Shown piece after piece: positions 35,141 through 46,300 of a stretch of 64,000 nucleotides of DNA. Each line of letters starts with the position of its first letter. The stretch's first letter is position 1. This stretch comes from Paludicola sp. MB14-C6 (lineage in GTDB: Bacteria > Bacillota > Clostridia > Oscillospirales > Ruminococcaceae), in assembly GCF_030908625.1 (NCBI RefSeq), contig NZ_CP133133.1, positions 620,001 to 684,000 on the forward strand. The letters run 5' to 3'. Both the position numbers and the translations under genes were made by a program. Below the pieces are notes generated by a model. That model was given only the letters and a program-made list of their open reading frames with translations, was not told the origin of the DNA and ran no database searches.

Positions 35141-35642
35141 TTTCTTTACTCTTCCTTTTATTGTAACGCTTAATATGTCTTGATTCAAGCATTCTTTTCA
35201 ATTTAAAAAATTTACCGTCTTCTAACTCAAACGGTGTCACTAAAATTGTAAAAAATCTTTTTAAATTGCCGCCTACTATATCGGTATATATTTGATCTCC
35301 CACAACAGCAATTTCATTTCTTGGTAATCCAAGCTTTTTTTGTGCTTTTGTAAATCCACTTGTTAAAGGCTTACATCCCATGGCAACAAAGTCGAGTTTC
35401 AAATTATTTGCAAACGGTTCAATTCGTTCAAACGTATTATTCGATACGATAATTAGCTTAATATTGTTGCCTTTCATTACGTCTAACCAATCGGATATAT
35501 GCGCTTTTATTTCTTGACTTCCATGTGTTGTTAGCGTATTATCTACATCTAGTATAATTCCCTTAATATTATATTGGTTAAGCAATGGAATATCGATACT
35601 TGTTACATCAGGAAGAATGAGGTTTGGAATAAAAACAGACAT
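35130..35642 (-). CDS. yqeG: YqeG family HAD-type phosphatase
   Basis: HAD superfamily IIIA phosphatase of 170 residues. Motif I is GIILDVDNTLTTHG (nucleophile Asp), motif II LIIVSNN, motif III around KAQKKLG, and motif IV VVGDQIYTDIVGGN. YqeG resembles mitochondrial PGP phosphatase PTPMT-like GEP4, so phosphatidylglycerophosphate dephosphorylation is a reasonable guess. It overlaps the next gene by 11 bases. Confidence 0.88.
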   Translation of the reverse strand: MSVFIPNLILPDVTSIDIPLLNQYNIKGIILDVDNTLTTHGSQEIKAHISDWLDVMKGNNIKLIIVSNNTFERIEPFANNLKLDFVAMGCKPLTSGFTKAQKKLGLPRNEIAVVGDQIYTDIVGGNLKRFFTILVTPFELEDGKFFKLKRMLESRHIKRYNKRKSKENAC

Positions 35643-35731
35643 ATAATACTCCTTTCCGTTGGCTAATTAAAATTTTTCATATTATTTATTGTTTATATTT
35701 CAATGTAATTCATACATATCTATTTCTTTTT

Positions 35732-35770
35732 ACAAATGAAAAAGCGAGCATATTGCTCGCTTTCATTTGT
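35732..35770 (-). terminator. Intrinsic terminator after rpsU
   Basis: Minus strand ACAAATGAAAGCGAGCA pairs with TGCTCGCTTTTTCATTTGT, with a T-rich descending arm. Confidence 0.75.
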
Positions 35771-35820
35771 TAATTTGTTTACATAATGTTGCAAAACATT
35801 ATGTATTAGGAACACTGAAA

Positions 35821-35997
35821 CTATTTAAACTTGCGTTTACGAGCAGCTTCTGATTTTTTCTTACGTTTTACAGAAGGCTTTTCATAGTGTTCTCTTTTAC
35901 GTACTTCAGCAAGTACACCAGATTTTGCACAAGATCTTTTAAATCTTCTTAGGGCACTATCTAAAGACTCATTATCTTTTACACGAACTTCTGACAC
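35821..35997 (-). CDS. rpsU: 30S ribosomal protein S21
   Basis: S21 lies near the mRNA exit of the 30S subunit and helps initiation. The 58-residue product, [21 protein letters not shown] onward to the basic [15 protein letters not shown], is standard. The GTG at 35997 has GGGAGGG in place; the longer frame to 36120 covers the leader only. It has its own promoter and terminator. Confidence 0.97.
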   Translation of the reverse strand: MSEVRVKDNESLDSALRRFKRSCAKSGVLAEVRKREHYEKPSVKRKKKSEAARKRKFK

Positions 35998-36084
35998 TTT
36001 ATTCCCTCCCTTTGCCAAAAGGCAGAGGTTAATATTATTTGAGCAACAACGCTTAAATAATATCGCGTTGCAACTTAATACAAC
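35998..36084 (-). promoter_or_regulatory. rpsU leader with SD-proximal hairpins
   Basis: The minus-strand leader can form ATATTATTT/AAATAATAT and a TGCC-TTTT-GGCA hairpin flanked by CCT/AGG just before GGGAGGG. This could serve S21 feedback; that role is inferred. Confidence 0.35.
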
Positions 36085-36090
36085 AGCTAT

Positions 36091-36120
36091 ATTATACAAT
36101 ATACAACTATATGATGTCAA
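36091..36120 (-). promoter_or_regulatory. Sigma-A promoter of rpsU
   Basis: Perfect TTGACA and TATAAT hexamers on the minus strand are separated by 18 bases. Confidence 0.75.
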
Positions 36121-36158
36121 GCTTTTCTGAAATTTTTGTTATACTCACTTATAAAATA

Positions 36159-38564
36159 CTATTTAACAACAATATTTACAAGTTTATTTGGTACATAAAT
36201 TTCTTTCACGATTGTTTTTCCTGAAATAACTTCAAGAACTTTTTCATCTGTTTTCGCAACAGAAATTGCAGTATCTTTGTCACAATCGGTTTCTAACATC
36301 ACTTTTGCTTTTACTTTGCCGTTAATTTGTACAGCTACTTCAACAGTTGATTCTTTGCATTTTTCTTCATCGTATGTTACCCAATGTTCTGCATTTAAAA
36401 CGCCGCTGAATCCTAATTGCTGATAAATTTCTTCCGTAATATGTGGAGCGAATGGATTTAACATGATTAACAATGCTTTATACTCTGCTTTGTTAATTTT
36501 GCCAACACCAGCGATATCATTTAACAATGCCATCATACTTGCAATTGCAGTATTAAATTTTAAGTTCTCAATATCTTCACTTACTTTTTTAATCGTACGA
36601 TGGAATGGCGCTTCTAACTCTTTAGTGAAACTGTTGCCTTCTACTACGTTCTCTTGTAAATTCCAAACTCGATCTAAGAAACGTTTACAGCCTTTGATGC
36701 TAGTTTGACTCCATGGAGCAGATTTTTCAAAATCTCCAATGAACATTTCATATAAACGCATGGTATCTGCACCATATTCATTTACAATATCATCAGGATT
36801 TACAACGTTACCACGAGATTTACTCATCTTCTCGCCATTTTCGCCCAAAATCATACCATGGCTAGTGCGTTTTGCATATGGCTCTTTGCAGCTAACTACG
36901 CCGATATCGTATAAGAATTTGTGCCAAAATCTTGAATACAATAAGTGAAGGGTTGTATGCTCCATACCACCATTGTACCAGTCAACCGGTAACCAATATT
37001 CCAATGCTTCTCTTGCAGCCAATACATCCATATTATCAACATCACAATAACGTAAAAAGTACCAAGATGAACCTGCCCATTGAGGCATAGTATCTGTTTC
37101 ACGTTTTGCTTCACCACCACAATGCGGACAAGTTGTATTTACCCATGAATCTAACTTAGATAATGGAGATTGTCCATCCTCTGCTGGCTCAAATGATTCT
37201 AAATCAGGCAATTTTAAAGGTAATTCACTTTCAGATATTGGAACATAGCCGCATTTTTCACAATATACAATTGGAATTGGCTCGCCCCAATATCGTTGAC
37301 GAGAAAAAACCCAGTCTCTTAATTTAAAGTTTACTTTTGGTGTTCCAAGCTTTTGTTCGTCTAACCATTCAACGATTTTAACTTTTGCTTGTTCAACTGT
37401 TAATCCGTTTAAAAAGCCCGAATTTACCATAACACCAGTATCGCAATCGGTAAATGCTTCTTTTTCAATATCTCCGCCTGCAACTACTTCAATGATCGGT
37501 AAATCAAATGCCTTCGCAAATTCATAGTCACGAGTGTCATGTGCAGGAACTGCCATGATAGCACCTGTACCATATGTCATTAAAACATAGTCGGAAATAT
37601 AAATTGGAATTTCTTTATTGTTTACTGGGTTGATTGCAGTAATACCATCTATGCGAACGCCCGTTTTCTCTTTAATTACTTCCGTACGCTCAAAATCCGA
37701 TTTTTTAGATGCCTTCACTTGATATTCTTTTATTTCATCAATGTTTTTAATAACATCTTCTTTTTTTGCAATCATTGGGTGTTCCGGTGAGATTACCATA
37801 TAGGTTGCACCAAATAACGTATCCGGTCTTGTTGTATAAATCATAAGTTCATCGCCAGTAGAAGTCATGAATTTTACTTCTGCACCTGTTGAACGACCAA
37901 TCCAGTTCTTTTGAGAAGTTTTTACACGATCAATATAATTAACATCATCTAAGTCATCAATTAGGCGTTGTGCATATTCCGTAATTTTTAACATCCATTG
38001 GCTCTTAACCTTACGAATAACTTCACCTTGACAACGTTCACAAGTTCCGTTTACAACTTCTTCATTTGCCAATACAACTTTACAAGAAGTACACCAGTTT
38101 ACAGCCATCTCGCTCTTATAAGCTAAACCACGTTTAAATAGTTGTAAGAAAATCCATTGTGTCCATTTATAATATTTAGGATCGGTTGTATTGATTTCTC
38201 TATCCCAATCGAAAGAAAGACCAAGAGATTTTAATTGTGATTTAAAGCGAGCAACGTTTTGTTCTGTTACGATTTCTGGATGAATATGGTTTTTCATTGC
38301 AAAGTTTTCTGTTGGTAAACCAAACGCATCCCAACCCATAGGATATAAAACATTGTAGCCTTGTAATCTGCGTTTACGTGCAACAATATCAAGTGCCGTA
38401 TAAGAACGTGGATGTCCTACGTGTAGGCCTTGTCCGGATGGATATGGGAACTCTACTAAAGCATAGTATTTTGGCTTAGTATAGTCGTTGGTAGCACGAA
38501 ACGCTTTGGTATCGTCCCATTTTTTTTGCCATTTTGCTTCGATCTCGCTAAAATTGTAATTCAC
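36159..38564 (-). CDS. leuS: Leucyl-tRNA synthetase
   Basis: Class I synthetase charging tRNA-Leu. HIGH motif is HVGH at 48-51 and KMSKS at 579-583. A large editing domain (about 220-390, with [14 protein letters not shown] and [19 protein letters not shown]) removes mischarged amino acids. The zinc-binding CTSCKVV...CERC and CEKCGY...CPHC pairs are present. Length 801 is typical. It ends the long minus-strand block. No T-box leader is seen in the short gap before it. Confidence 0.98.
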   Translation of the reverse strand: MNYNFSEIEAKWQKKWDDTKAFRATNDYTKPKYYALVEFPYPSGQGLHVGHPRSYTALDIVARKRRLQGYNVLYPMGWDAFGLPTENFAMKNHIHPEIVTEQNVARFKSQLKSLGLSFDWDREINTTDPKYYKWTQWIFLQLFKRGLAYKSEMAVNWCTSCKVVLANEEVVNGTCERCQGEVIRKVKSQWMLKITEYAQRLIDDLDDVNYIDRVKTSQKNWIGRSTGAEVKFMTSTGDELMIYTTRPDTLFGATYMVISPEHPMIAKKEDVIKNIDEIKEYQVKASKKSDFERTEVIKEKTGVRIDGITAINPVNNKEIPIYISDYVLMTYGTGAIMAVPAHDTRDYEFAKAFDLPIIEVVAGGDIEKEAFTDCDTGVMVNSGFLNGLTVEQAKVKIVEWLDEQKLGTPKVNFKLRDWVFSRQRYWGEPIPIVYCEKCGYVPISESELPLKLPDLESFEPAEDGQSPLSKLDSWVNTTCPHCGGEAKRETDTMPQWAGSSWYFLRYCDVDNMDVLAAREALEYWLPVDWYNGGMEHTTLHLLYSRFWHKFLYDIGVVSCKEPYAKRTSHGMILGENGEKMSKSRGNVVNPDDIVNEYGADTMRLYEMFIGDFEKSAPWSQTSIKGCKRFLDRVWNLQENVVEGNSFTKELEAPFHRTIKKVSEDIENLKFNTAIASMMALLNDIAGVGKINKAEYKALLIMLNPFAPHITEEIYQQLGFSGVLNAEHWVTYDEEKCKESTVEVAVQINGKVKAKVMLETDCDKDTAISVAKTDEKVLEVISGKTIVKEIYVPNKLVNIVVK

Positions 38565-38597
38565 TGTCTTATGCTCCTTTTCATTTGTATCATGAAA

Positions 38598-38951
38598 TTA
38601 TTTTAACATTTCCGTTATATCTAATTTTTCGCCATCAGCCCAAAGCTTTTCAAGATTATAATAGTTTCTTGTTTCTTCATAAAAAACATGAACGATAACA
38701 TCGTTATAATCTAATACAATCCAGTTCGCATTTTGATATCCCTCAACACGTTCCGGTGCTCTGCCAATCTCTTTTAGTTTAAATTCAACTTCATCTACCA
38801 ATGCTTTTACATGAGTTGAGTTGTTTGCAGAAGCAATTACAAAATAATCACTAATAATAGTAAGGTCTCTTACTTTAATTGCTTCAATTTTGTCTGCTTT
38901 TTTATCGTCAAGAATTTTCACTATATGTTTTGTTAGTTCTAATGAATTCAT
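38598..38951 (-). CDS. rsfS: Ribosomal silencing factor RsfS
   Basis: RsfS binds L14 and blocks subunit joining when nutrients are scarce. The 117-residue protein contains the family core DYFVIASANNSTHVKALVDEVEFKLKE and the ending VLDYNDVIVHVFYEETRNYYNLEKLWAD. Gene order nadD-yqeK-(LCP)-rsfS-leuS is common in Clostridia. Confidence 0.96.
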   Translation of the reverse strand: MNSLELTKHIVKILDDKKADKIEAIKVRDLTIISDYFVIASANNSTHVKALVDEVEFKLKEIGRAPERVEGYQNANWIVLDYNDVIVHVFYEETRNYYNLEKLWADGEKLDITEMLK

Positions 38952-38969
38952 TCAATTTCTCCTATCAAT

Positions 38970-40262
38970 TTATTCTATCGTTGCGGAAGAGTTGCTATCA
39001 GTTGAAGAATTTATCGGTGCGTCAACATCAGTTTCGTTTGGATTACTGCTGCTTGGTGAAACAGATGTAATTGGGTCACTTTCGTTACTCATTCCATCGT
39101 CATTTTTACTGCTAACACTAATTGGTTTACTGCTTGGGCTGGTAGTATTCTTTGAACTTGTATGATTGGATACCGTTTTGCTGCTCTGTTGGTTACTCGT
39201 AATTGAGCGTGAAGAGGAATCCAATTCATAAATACCAAGCTTTTCTGCAGGAACTTTAGGCGAATAAGGCCTAAAATGTTCGTTTAAAATATCGGCAGTT
39301 TCTTGACGTTTTGGAATTAAAACGGAGCGTGTATGTCCACCCGTTACCGGTAATGAATGAAAGCGAATCGCACTATTTTTATCAACACTCATTAGCTTTG
39401 TATAATAACCCATCATATCTGCTAAAGTAAGGTCGGTTGTAACTTGTTTCATTAAGGTTGGTGCCAAAGATACAACTTGAGTTTTTGGCATAGCAAACAG
39501 CTTGTTAATCAATGCCTTTAAAAAAATTTGTTGCATTCGGTTTCTTTCTAAGTCACCTGCTGCATAGCTTTTTCGCTCACGAACAAATCGTTCTGCATGA
39601 ATACCATCTAAAGTTTGAAGTCCTTTGTTAATTGTAACGCCCTCAAGTTCGAAAGAATGTGGGACATCGACTTCAACGCCGCCTATTTTATCTACAATTA
39701 CCTTAAAGCTATCCATATTGATTGTTGCATAGTGATCAATCGTTAAATCAAACATCTTGTTGATTCTTCGTGCTAATCCTTCCACACCGCCATTATTCTT
39801 TTGCCCATATATAGCGTTGATTTTTCCAGTTGGATAATCGTCACCAATAAAAGTATCACGAGGGATTTGAAGAACATCAATATTTTTGCCTTCTATATCA
39901 AAGCTTGCTACCATAACTACGTCAGTAAGCTTTCCTCGTCCTGTACCTTCTGCATAATCAATTCCGCAAACTAAAAAATTAACGCATTTAGACTTAATAT
40001 CTGTTGGAGTTAATAAGTCATTGTCAATCTTTCCGTCATCACCTGAGTTTACATCTTTATTTAAAAAGAAATTAGAATTTAAAAGAAAAACTCCCAGTAC
40101 ACTCAATACAGATAACCCTATGATTACGGAGAAAACAGATATTAAAATCTTATCCTTCGTTGACATAGGCTGCTTTGGCTTCTTAATTTTTTCTTTTTTT
40201 ATCGTTTCATTTTCTGTATGATCTTGCTCTAAATTTTCAGTTGGCTTTTCATCCTTTTCCAT
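38970..40262 (-). CDS. LytR-CpsA-Psr family wall polymer ligase
   Basis: LCP proteins attach wall teichoic acid or capsule to peptidoglycan from lipid carriers. A charged cytosolic tail and one membrane helix (about 45-68) precede the LCP domain (about 95-320) with CGIDYAEGTGRGKLTDVVMVAS, the arginine in IPRDTFIG, and RFVRERKSYAAGDLERNRMQQ. The C-terminal 80 residues are Ser/Thr/Asn-rich low complexity, probably wall-spanning. It overlaps yqeK by 14 bases. It sits in a cluster otherwise concerned with NAD and ribosomes. Confidence 0.92.
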   Translation of the reverse strand: MEKDEKPTENLEQDHTENETIKKEKIKKPKQPMSTKDKILISVFSVIIGLSVLSVLGVFLLNSNFFLNKDVNSGDDGKIDNDLLTPTDIKSKCVNFLVCGIDYAEGTGRGKLTDVVMVASFDIEGKNIDVLQIPRDTFIGDDYPTGKINAIYGQKNNGGVEGLARRINKMFDLTIDHYATINMDSFKVIVDKIGGVEVDVPHSFELEGVTINKGLQTLDGIHAERFVRERKSYAAGDLERNRMQQIFLKALINKLFAMPKTQVVSLAPTLMKQVTTDLTLADMMGYYTKLMSVDKNSAIRFHSLPVTGGHTRSVLIPKRQETADILNEHFRPYSPKVPAEKLGIYELDSSSRSITSNQQSSKTVSNHTSSKNTTSPSSKPISVSSKNDDGMSNESDPITSVSPSSSNPNETDVDAPINSSTDSNSSATIE

Positions 40263-40833
40263 TCCTTTTCCCCCTACTAAGAAGTAAAGAATTATAACAA
40301 TGAATTGTATCTAAACCAATTAACATACGTTTTTGTATTTGCAAACTCACTGTAAATTCAATAATTTTAAAAATACATTCGTCTATGTCTTCCAAAGCTA
40401 ATTTGCGTAAATTTTCTGCATCTTCATAAGTTCTATCGTAAGAACAAGCATCGGCAACGTAGATAATCTTTTCAAGCATCGACATATTTTCTCTACCTGT
40501 TGTGTGATATCTGATTGCATTTAATACATCTTCATTTTGAATCTGGAGTTCATTTTTAGCAAAAAGAAATGCTGTTATTCCATGATGCAGGTTCTCATTT
40601 TCGTAAAATACAGTATCCAATATTATATCAGATTTTTTAACATTTTGCAACTGAATTATGGTTTTTTCCTCTTTTGTAATATCGTGTAAAGTCGCCGCTA
40701 AAATCGCATTATCGATATTTACGTGATAATGCTCAGCAAGCTCTTTAGAGAATTTTACAACTGCTAAAGTGTGAAAAAATCGCTTTTCCGATAGCTTGGA
40801 TTTTACTAGTTCTGTTATTGTGTCTATATTCAT
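40249..40833 (-). CDS. yqeK: HD-domain hydrolase YqeK
   Basis: YqeK is a symmetrical Ap4A-cleaving HD hydrolase in relatives. Metal-binding residues are visible in RFFHTLAVVKFSKELA, ATLHDITKEE (HD) and HHGITAFL with a later YHTTG. The frame opens at GTG 40842, but the ATG at 40833 has AGGTGA at five bases, giving 194 residues. It directly follows nadD, the conserved pair. Confidence 0.92.
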   Translation of the reverse strand: MNIDTITELVKSKLSEKRFFHTLAVVKFSKELAEHYHVNIDNAILAATLHDITKEEKTIIQLQNVKKSDIILDTVFYENENLHHGITAFLFAKNELQIQNEDVLNAIRYHTTGRENMSMLEKIIYVADACSYDRTYEDAENLRKLALEDIDECIFKIIEFTVSLQIQKRMLIGLDTIHCYNSLLLSRGKRNGKG

Positions 40834-40842
40834 AGTTGTCAC

Positions 40843-41442
40843 CTACTGGTATAAGTTATGGGATTGTATATATGCAAGCACAGAAGGTGAAAGGCTGTTC
40901 GACAAATCAAGCTTATTTTGGATTGCTTCTCTGATTTCTGTTGATGATTTGGGCAAAACGGAAATATCAATAATTTGAAGTTTATCCGTTTCTTGAAATT
41001 TGTCTTTTTTCATCTTTATGAGCTCTTGATATTCACTTTGTTCTCTTGCTCCGACTATGACAGTAACTTCTTTTAAAATATCTTGATAACGGTACCATTG
41101 GTCGAATATTTTTAACATATCGGATCCAATGAGTAAATAGAATTCACAATCATGATAGTCTTTCTTTAATGCTTGAATGGTATTATAGGTATAGCTTTTG
41201 CCTTTTAAGCGAAACTCAATGTCGCTTATTTCATACAAAGGATTCCCATTGGTAGCAAGCTGAAGCATTGTATATCGCTCTTCATTTGAAGCAAGATTCA
41301 TACATTTTTTATGAGGAGGAATATTGGTTGGTATTAACAATATTTTGTCAAAGTGGAACCTTAGTTGCATCTCATTACATAAATGAAGATGTCCGTTATG
41401 CACAGGATTGAATGTTCCACCAAAAATCGCAATTTTTTTCAT
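40843..41442 (-). CDS. nadD: Nicotinate-nucleotide adenylyltransferase
   Basis: NadD makes deamido-NAD from nicotinate mononucleotide and ATP. The nucleotidyltransferase motif IFGGTFNPVHNGHLHL is at about 6-21, and SSTEIREAI near the C-terminus is the ISSTxIR motif. Length 199 is normal. It lies between yhbY and yqeK with 3- and 9-base spacing, a tight operon. Confidence 0.97.
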   Translation of the reverse strand: MKKIAIFGGTFNPVHNGHLHLCNEMQLRFHFDKILLIPTNIPPHKKCMNLASNEERYTMLQLATNGNPLYEISDIEFRLKGKSYTYNTIQALKKDYHDCEFYLLIGSDMLKIFDQWYRYQDILKEVTVIVGAREQSEYQELIKMKKDKFQETDKLQIIDISVLPKSSTEIREAIQNKLDLSNSLSPSVLAYIQSHNLYQ

Positions 41443-41445
41443 AGC

Positions 41446-41733
41446 TTAAATTTCATAAACTGGGTTCTTTGGATTCTTTTTATATAATACAAATTTAGAT
41501 CCAATTACTTGCACAATCTCGGCACCTGTTGATTCTGCTAATTCATTTGCTACTTCTTGAGCAGACAGCATAGCATTATCTTGTACTTTACCTTTAATCA
41601 TCTCACGAGCAACGAGTGCATCTTTTGCTTGTACGATTACAGTTGGTGTAACTCCACTTTTTCCTATGTGTAAAATAACCTCTAGTTTATTTGCGTGACC
41701 TCTTAGTGTTGCTCTTTGTTTCGTTGTAATCAT
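41446..41733 (-). CDS. yhbY: YhbY family CRM-domain RNA-binding protein
   Basis: A 95-residue protein made of one CRM domain that binds pre-50S particles. Family features are TKQRATLRGHANKLEVILHIGKSGVTP (GxxG loop), VAREMIKGKVQ, and the ending VQVIGSKFVLYKKN. It precedes nadD as in many Firmicutes. Its precise assembly step is unknown. Confidence 0.95.
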   Translation of the reverse strand: MITTKQRATLRGHANKLEVILHIGKSGVTPTVIVQAKDALVAREMIKGKVQDNAMLSAQEVANELAESTGAEIVQVIGSKFVLYKKNPKNPVYEI

Positions 41734-41849
41734 TTATTAAATCTTCCTTTCGCATTGTAACCAGAAGGTTTTGACTGTTCATAACAAATTGAATTGAATG
41801 TTAAGCAGCAAAAAGGTGTAACTCTAGTTTGATATAAACAAACTACCCT

Positions 41850-42449
41850 CTATTTCATTTCTTTTAATTTCGTTTCTAATTGTTTTAATGCATTGCCACG
41901 ATGACTAATGGTATCTTTTTCTGTGTCACTTAACTGACTAAAGCTTTTATCTCCTACCATGAAAATGGGATCATATCCAAATCCATTTTCTCCGACAGCT
42001 TGAAAGCCTATCGTACCTTTACAAGTTCCTATAAAACTGTACTCTTGATTATCGGATAACACAAGATAGATACAGCAAACAAATTGTGCATCTCTTTGAC
42101 CTTCCCCGATATCTTTCATATCATTTAACAGCTTTTCATAACGGTCTTTATCGGTTTTGCAAGCTTCTCCGCCAAAACGTGCTGAATAGACGCCTGGGGC
42201 TTTATTTAATGCAAATACTTCCAATCCGGAATCATCGGCTATTGTTGGTAAACCGCATTGTTCAAAAATCGCTTTTGCTTTCAGCCTTGCATTTCCTTCA
42301 AAGGTGTCTGCATTTTCTTCAACGTCAACGTTTATTCCGGCTTCCACTTGCGATATTGTTTCAATCCCAAGAGGGTTTAAAATACGTGCAAATTCTTTTA
42401 CTTTATGCGCATTCTTAGTTGCAATGATAAATTTCAAACCACCAACCAT
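41850..42449 (-). CDS. rdgB: XTP/dITP diphosphatase (RdgB/HAM1 family)
   Basis: Removes non-canonical purine triphosphates from the nucleotide pool. Family motifs are FIIATKNAHKVKEFARIL at the start, ADDSGLEVFALNKAPGVYSARF, and the C-terminal GYDPIF and SHRGNALKQLE. The ATG at 42449 directly abuts AAAGGA with no spacer, so a TTG at 42437 (giving MKFIIATKN, closer to the family) may be the true start. Confidence 0.94.
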   Translation of the reverse strand: MVGGLKFIIATKNAHKVKEFARILNPLGIETISQVEAGINVDVEENADTFEGNARLKAKAIFEQCGLPTIADDSGLEVFALNKAPGVYSARFGGEACKTDKDRYEKLLNDMKDIGEGQRDAQFVCCIYLVLSDNQEYSFIGTCKGTIGFQAVGENGFGYDPIFMVGDKSFSQLSDTEKDTISHRGNALKQLETKLKEMK

Positions 42450-42468
42450 TCCTTTCTATTTGATTATG

Positions 42469-43374
42469 TTAATCAAACAATGCGTTAACAAATTCAGTTG
42501 CCACAAATGGTTGTAAATCATCAATTTGCTCACCAACACCGATATATTTTACCGGTAAGTTCAACTCATCTTTAATTGCAATAACAATTCCGCCTTTAGC
42601 AGTACCATCTAATTTTGTTAAAACAATACCTGTAATACCTGCAGCTTCTTTAAATTGCTTTGCTTGATTTACGCCGTTTTGACCTGTAGTTGCATCAAGA
42701 ACCAAAAGTATTTCTTTGTCGCATCCTTCTGCTTCTCTTTCGATAATACGAGAGATTTTTGCAAGCTCGTCCATCAAATTCTTTTTATTATGGAGTCTTC
42801 CTGCTGTATCGCAAATAATAACATCGCAGTTTCTCGCTTTTCCTGCTGTAATAGTATCATATACTACCGCCGCAGGATCGGAGCCCTCGGTATGCTTAAT
42901 TAAGTCAACGCCTGCACGCTCTGCCCATACTTCTAATTGGTCAATAGCTGCCGCACGGAATGTATCTGCCGCACCTAAAATAACTTTTTTGCCTTGTGAT
43001 TTTAAATTAGCTGAAAGTTTTCCTATAGTTGTTGTTTTTCCAACACCGTTTACGCCAATGACCAAAATAACAGATGGTTTTGTATTGATATTCAGTTCAT
43101 CGCTACCACTTAGCATTTCGATAATGATATCTTTTAGCATTTGTTTGATATTAGCTGGATTGTTTTCGCCTGTTTCTTTAATCTTTTTACGAAGCAAATC
43201 ACAAATTTTTACTGAAGTTTGTACACCAATATCGCAAGTGATTAGTGTTTCTTCCAGTTCTTCAAAAAACTCTTCGTCAATTTTTGTAAAAGAGTTGATA
43301 ACTCCTTCTACTTGTTTTACTAACGAATCCTTCGTTTTTTTCAGCCCATTCTTAATCTTATCAAAAAATCCCAT
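42469..43374 (-). CDS. ftsY: Signal recognition particle receptor FtsY
   Basis: SRP receptor GTPase that docks ribosomes at the membrane. An N domain (about 1-95) precedes the G domain with GVNGVGKTTTIGKLS, DTFRAAAIDQL, DTAGR and TKLDGTAKGG, ending GEQIDDLQPF. It lacks a long acidic A domain, as in Gram-positives (301 residues). Its ATG overlaps the smc stop by one base, so translation is coupled. Confidence 0.98.
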   Translation of the reverse strand: MGFFDKIKNGLKKTKDSLVKQVEGVINSFTKIDEEFFEELEETLITCDIGVQTSVKICDLLRKKIKETGENNPANIKQMLKDIIIEMLSGSDELNINTKPSVILVIGVNGVGKTTTIGKLSANLKSQGKKVILGAADTFRAAAIDQLEVWAERAGVDLIKHTEGSDPAAVVYDTITAGKARNCDVIICDTAGRLHNKKNLMDELAKISRIIEREAEGCDKEILLVLDATTGQNGVNQAKQFKEAAGITGIVLTKLDGTAKGGIVIAIKDELNLPVKYIGVGEQIDDLQPFVATEFVNALFD

Positions 43375-46300
43375 TAATTCACCCCGTTTAAGATTTTATT
43401 GTTTTCTATATCTGTAACATTGAGTTGCAATAATTTTGAAACTCCTTCTTCTTGCATTGTAACACCATATAAAATATCAGCGGCTTCCATAGAACCACGA
43501 CGGTGAGTAATCATAATAAATTGCGTTTTATCAGTCATTTGGTTAAGATAATTTGCATATTTTACTACGTTTACATCATCTAACGCCGCTTCAATCTCAT
43601 CCAAAATACAAAATGGAGCTGGCCTTACTTTTAGAATTGCAAAATAAATCGCAATCGCAACGAAAGATTGCTCTCCACCTGATAAAGAAGCTAAGTTTTT
43701 GATAATCTTTCCCGGTGGTTCAACAAAAATTTCAATTCCTGATTCTAACAAATTGTCCGGCTCGGTTAATTTTAATTCCGCTTTACCACCGCCAAATAAC
43801 TCAACAAATATACGTTGGAATTGATAATTAATCTTTTTAAAATTTTCGCCAAAGATATCTTGCATTTTTTGTGTCAGCTCGCCAATTAAACGAATTAACT
43901 CATTTCGTGACTTTTCTGCATCTTTTACTTGACTATTTAGAAACTCATAACGCTCGCTTACTTCTTTGTACTCTTCAATAGCAGCAACATTAACTGTTCC
44001 TAAAGAACGTATTTTCGATTTAACAGAATTCAATTCTGTTGTGGCTTTTGGAATATTTTCTAGCTTTATTGCAATACTTTGTGCTTCACTTCTTGTTAAC
44101 TCATATTCTTCCCAAAGCTTAGAAATAATTTCATCATATTCACGTTGCATTGCAAGATGACGTTCTTCTAAACGTACAATTTCAGAAGCCATTTTTTCTT
44201 TTTGTTCAGAAAAGCTACGTTCCTCTTTACGCAAAGTTGTTGTACTTCCTTCAAGTTGTTGGCGTTTTAAAGTTACAGCAGATATTTCTTCATTTAATAA
44301 TGTGATATTAGATTTATTATGCTCAATATCCACTTTATAATTTTCAATTTGCAATTGAATATCATCATTTTTGCTTAACAAAATATTTTTATCTTCTTGT
44401 AATTTAGCTGTTGATGAATTCGTCGCTTGATTATGTTTTTTTAATTCTTCAATTGACAACAAAATAGCTTCAATATCTTTTTTCAACTCAACTGATTGAA
44501 TTTTCATTTGTGATAATTCATCTGCTAAATGAGTTTGATGTTCAGTTGAACCTTGAGAAGATGCTTGAATCGTATTTAAAACAGAGCTTATTTCAATTAC
44601 TTTTGATTCAATAGCTGTTAAGTTTTGTTGACATTGATTGGATTCAACCTTATTTTGCTGTAGCTTCTCTTGTTTCAGCTTTAATTCGGTTTCCATTTGC
44701 TTGCTCAACGCTTCAATTTGGTTCATCATTAAACCTAAACGTTTCAGCTCAGATTCAATTCGAATTTTATCCTCATTTACCGTTTGCATTTCACTTGTAA
44801 TTGCATGATATTCTGCTTCAATTTGTCCCACTTCAGCTTGTAACGTATGCATAAGCTTCATATGTTCTTGATGCTTTTCTTGTAAAATGCGAATTTCATT
44901 CGTTAATTCTTGTATTTCATTCTTACGGCTCAAGAATCCTTGACTTTTATTACGAGAACCACCGGATAATGAACCACCTGCATTTACAACTTGACCATCT
45001 AAAGTCACGATGCGAAACTTATAACCATTTTTTTGTGCAATTAAAACAGCGGTATCAATATCATCTACGATAACTACTCTGCCTAATAATGATTCAATGA
45101 TATTTTTATATTTACTATCATAAGAAATTAAATTAGACGCTAAATCAACAAATCCTGCATATTGCTCCAAGTTGTCAACATTTAAGGTTGATCCGCTAAC
45201 AGACGTTATAGGTAGGAATGTTGCACGGCCTAGGTTTTGCTGCTGTAACATTCGAATTGCGGCTTTCGCATGGGATTCATTTTCTACAACGATATTTTGC
45301 ATAGATGAGCTTAAAGCAGTTTCAATTGCTACGGAATATTCGGATTTAACATCAATAATTTGCGATACTGTTCCCAAAACGCCATGTAATATGCCATTTT
45401 TAGATCGCTTGAGAATTTCTTTAACACTATAAGCAAAACCCTCTAGGTTATGTTCCAAACTCTCTAAAAGCTTCACTTTTTGTTGCTTTTCTTTGATAGC
45501 TAAATCTGATTTCTCACATTCTTGTTTTACAGCATTCAGTTTCATACTGCGGTTTTCCAACTTGATTTTATGGCCGCTTATAGTATTAGACAGGCTCTCA
45601 AGTCTATCATTCAAATCGTGCATAAACTCGTTAGCAGATGCTTGCTCTTTTATGTAACTTTCCAGTTCTTGTTTTCTTGTTTTAAGCTCTGTTTCATTCG
45701 ACTCAACACTAGCAGTCAATTCTGAAGAATTCATTGACAGCTGTGCAATTGTCATCTTCATTTGAGATTGCTCTAATAATAGCTTATTTACTTCATTAGA
45801 AAGTTCATGCTGCTTTTTATTTAAGTTTTCATTCTCGTCGGATTGATGTAACAATTCTTCTTGTTTGCTTTCAATTTCTTGCTCTAAATCAGCAATCTGT
45901 TTATTAATTGCAACAATTTGATCTTCTTTATCGTTAATCTCATTATTCACATTTTGCATTGCAATTTCAAAATTTTCAATTTCACTATCAATACGAGCAG
46001 CGTTTTGTTCGTTATGGTGAATATCATTTTGACAAACAGCAATTTGAGAAGTAAGCTGTGAAATAACAACCTCTAATTCATCCTTTTGATGACGTTTATT
46101 TTCAATATCAATCATACATTGTTGCATTTCTTGAAATGTAGATTGAATTTTATCTTCAATTTCTTTAATTTGTTCTTCTAATTCTTCTCGTTTATTTGTA
46201 GAAATAACAATTTTATCAGATTGGTCTTTTAACAACTGATTAGAACGCTCCATCATGTCGTTCCAAATAGAAACCTCTAAGGTTTTTTTGTGATTCGATA

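Noticed and set aside
38565..38597. T-box leader before leuS
   Set aside because: The gap to rsfS is only 33 nt; there is no room for a specifier stem and antiterminator.
42716..43417. Plus-strand ORF of 233 codons
   Set aside because: Lies entirely antisense to ftsY and the end of smc, both certain; its product is Ser/Phe/Ile-rich as expected of a shadow frame and has no ribosome-binding site.
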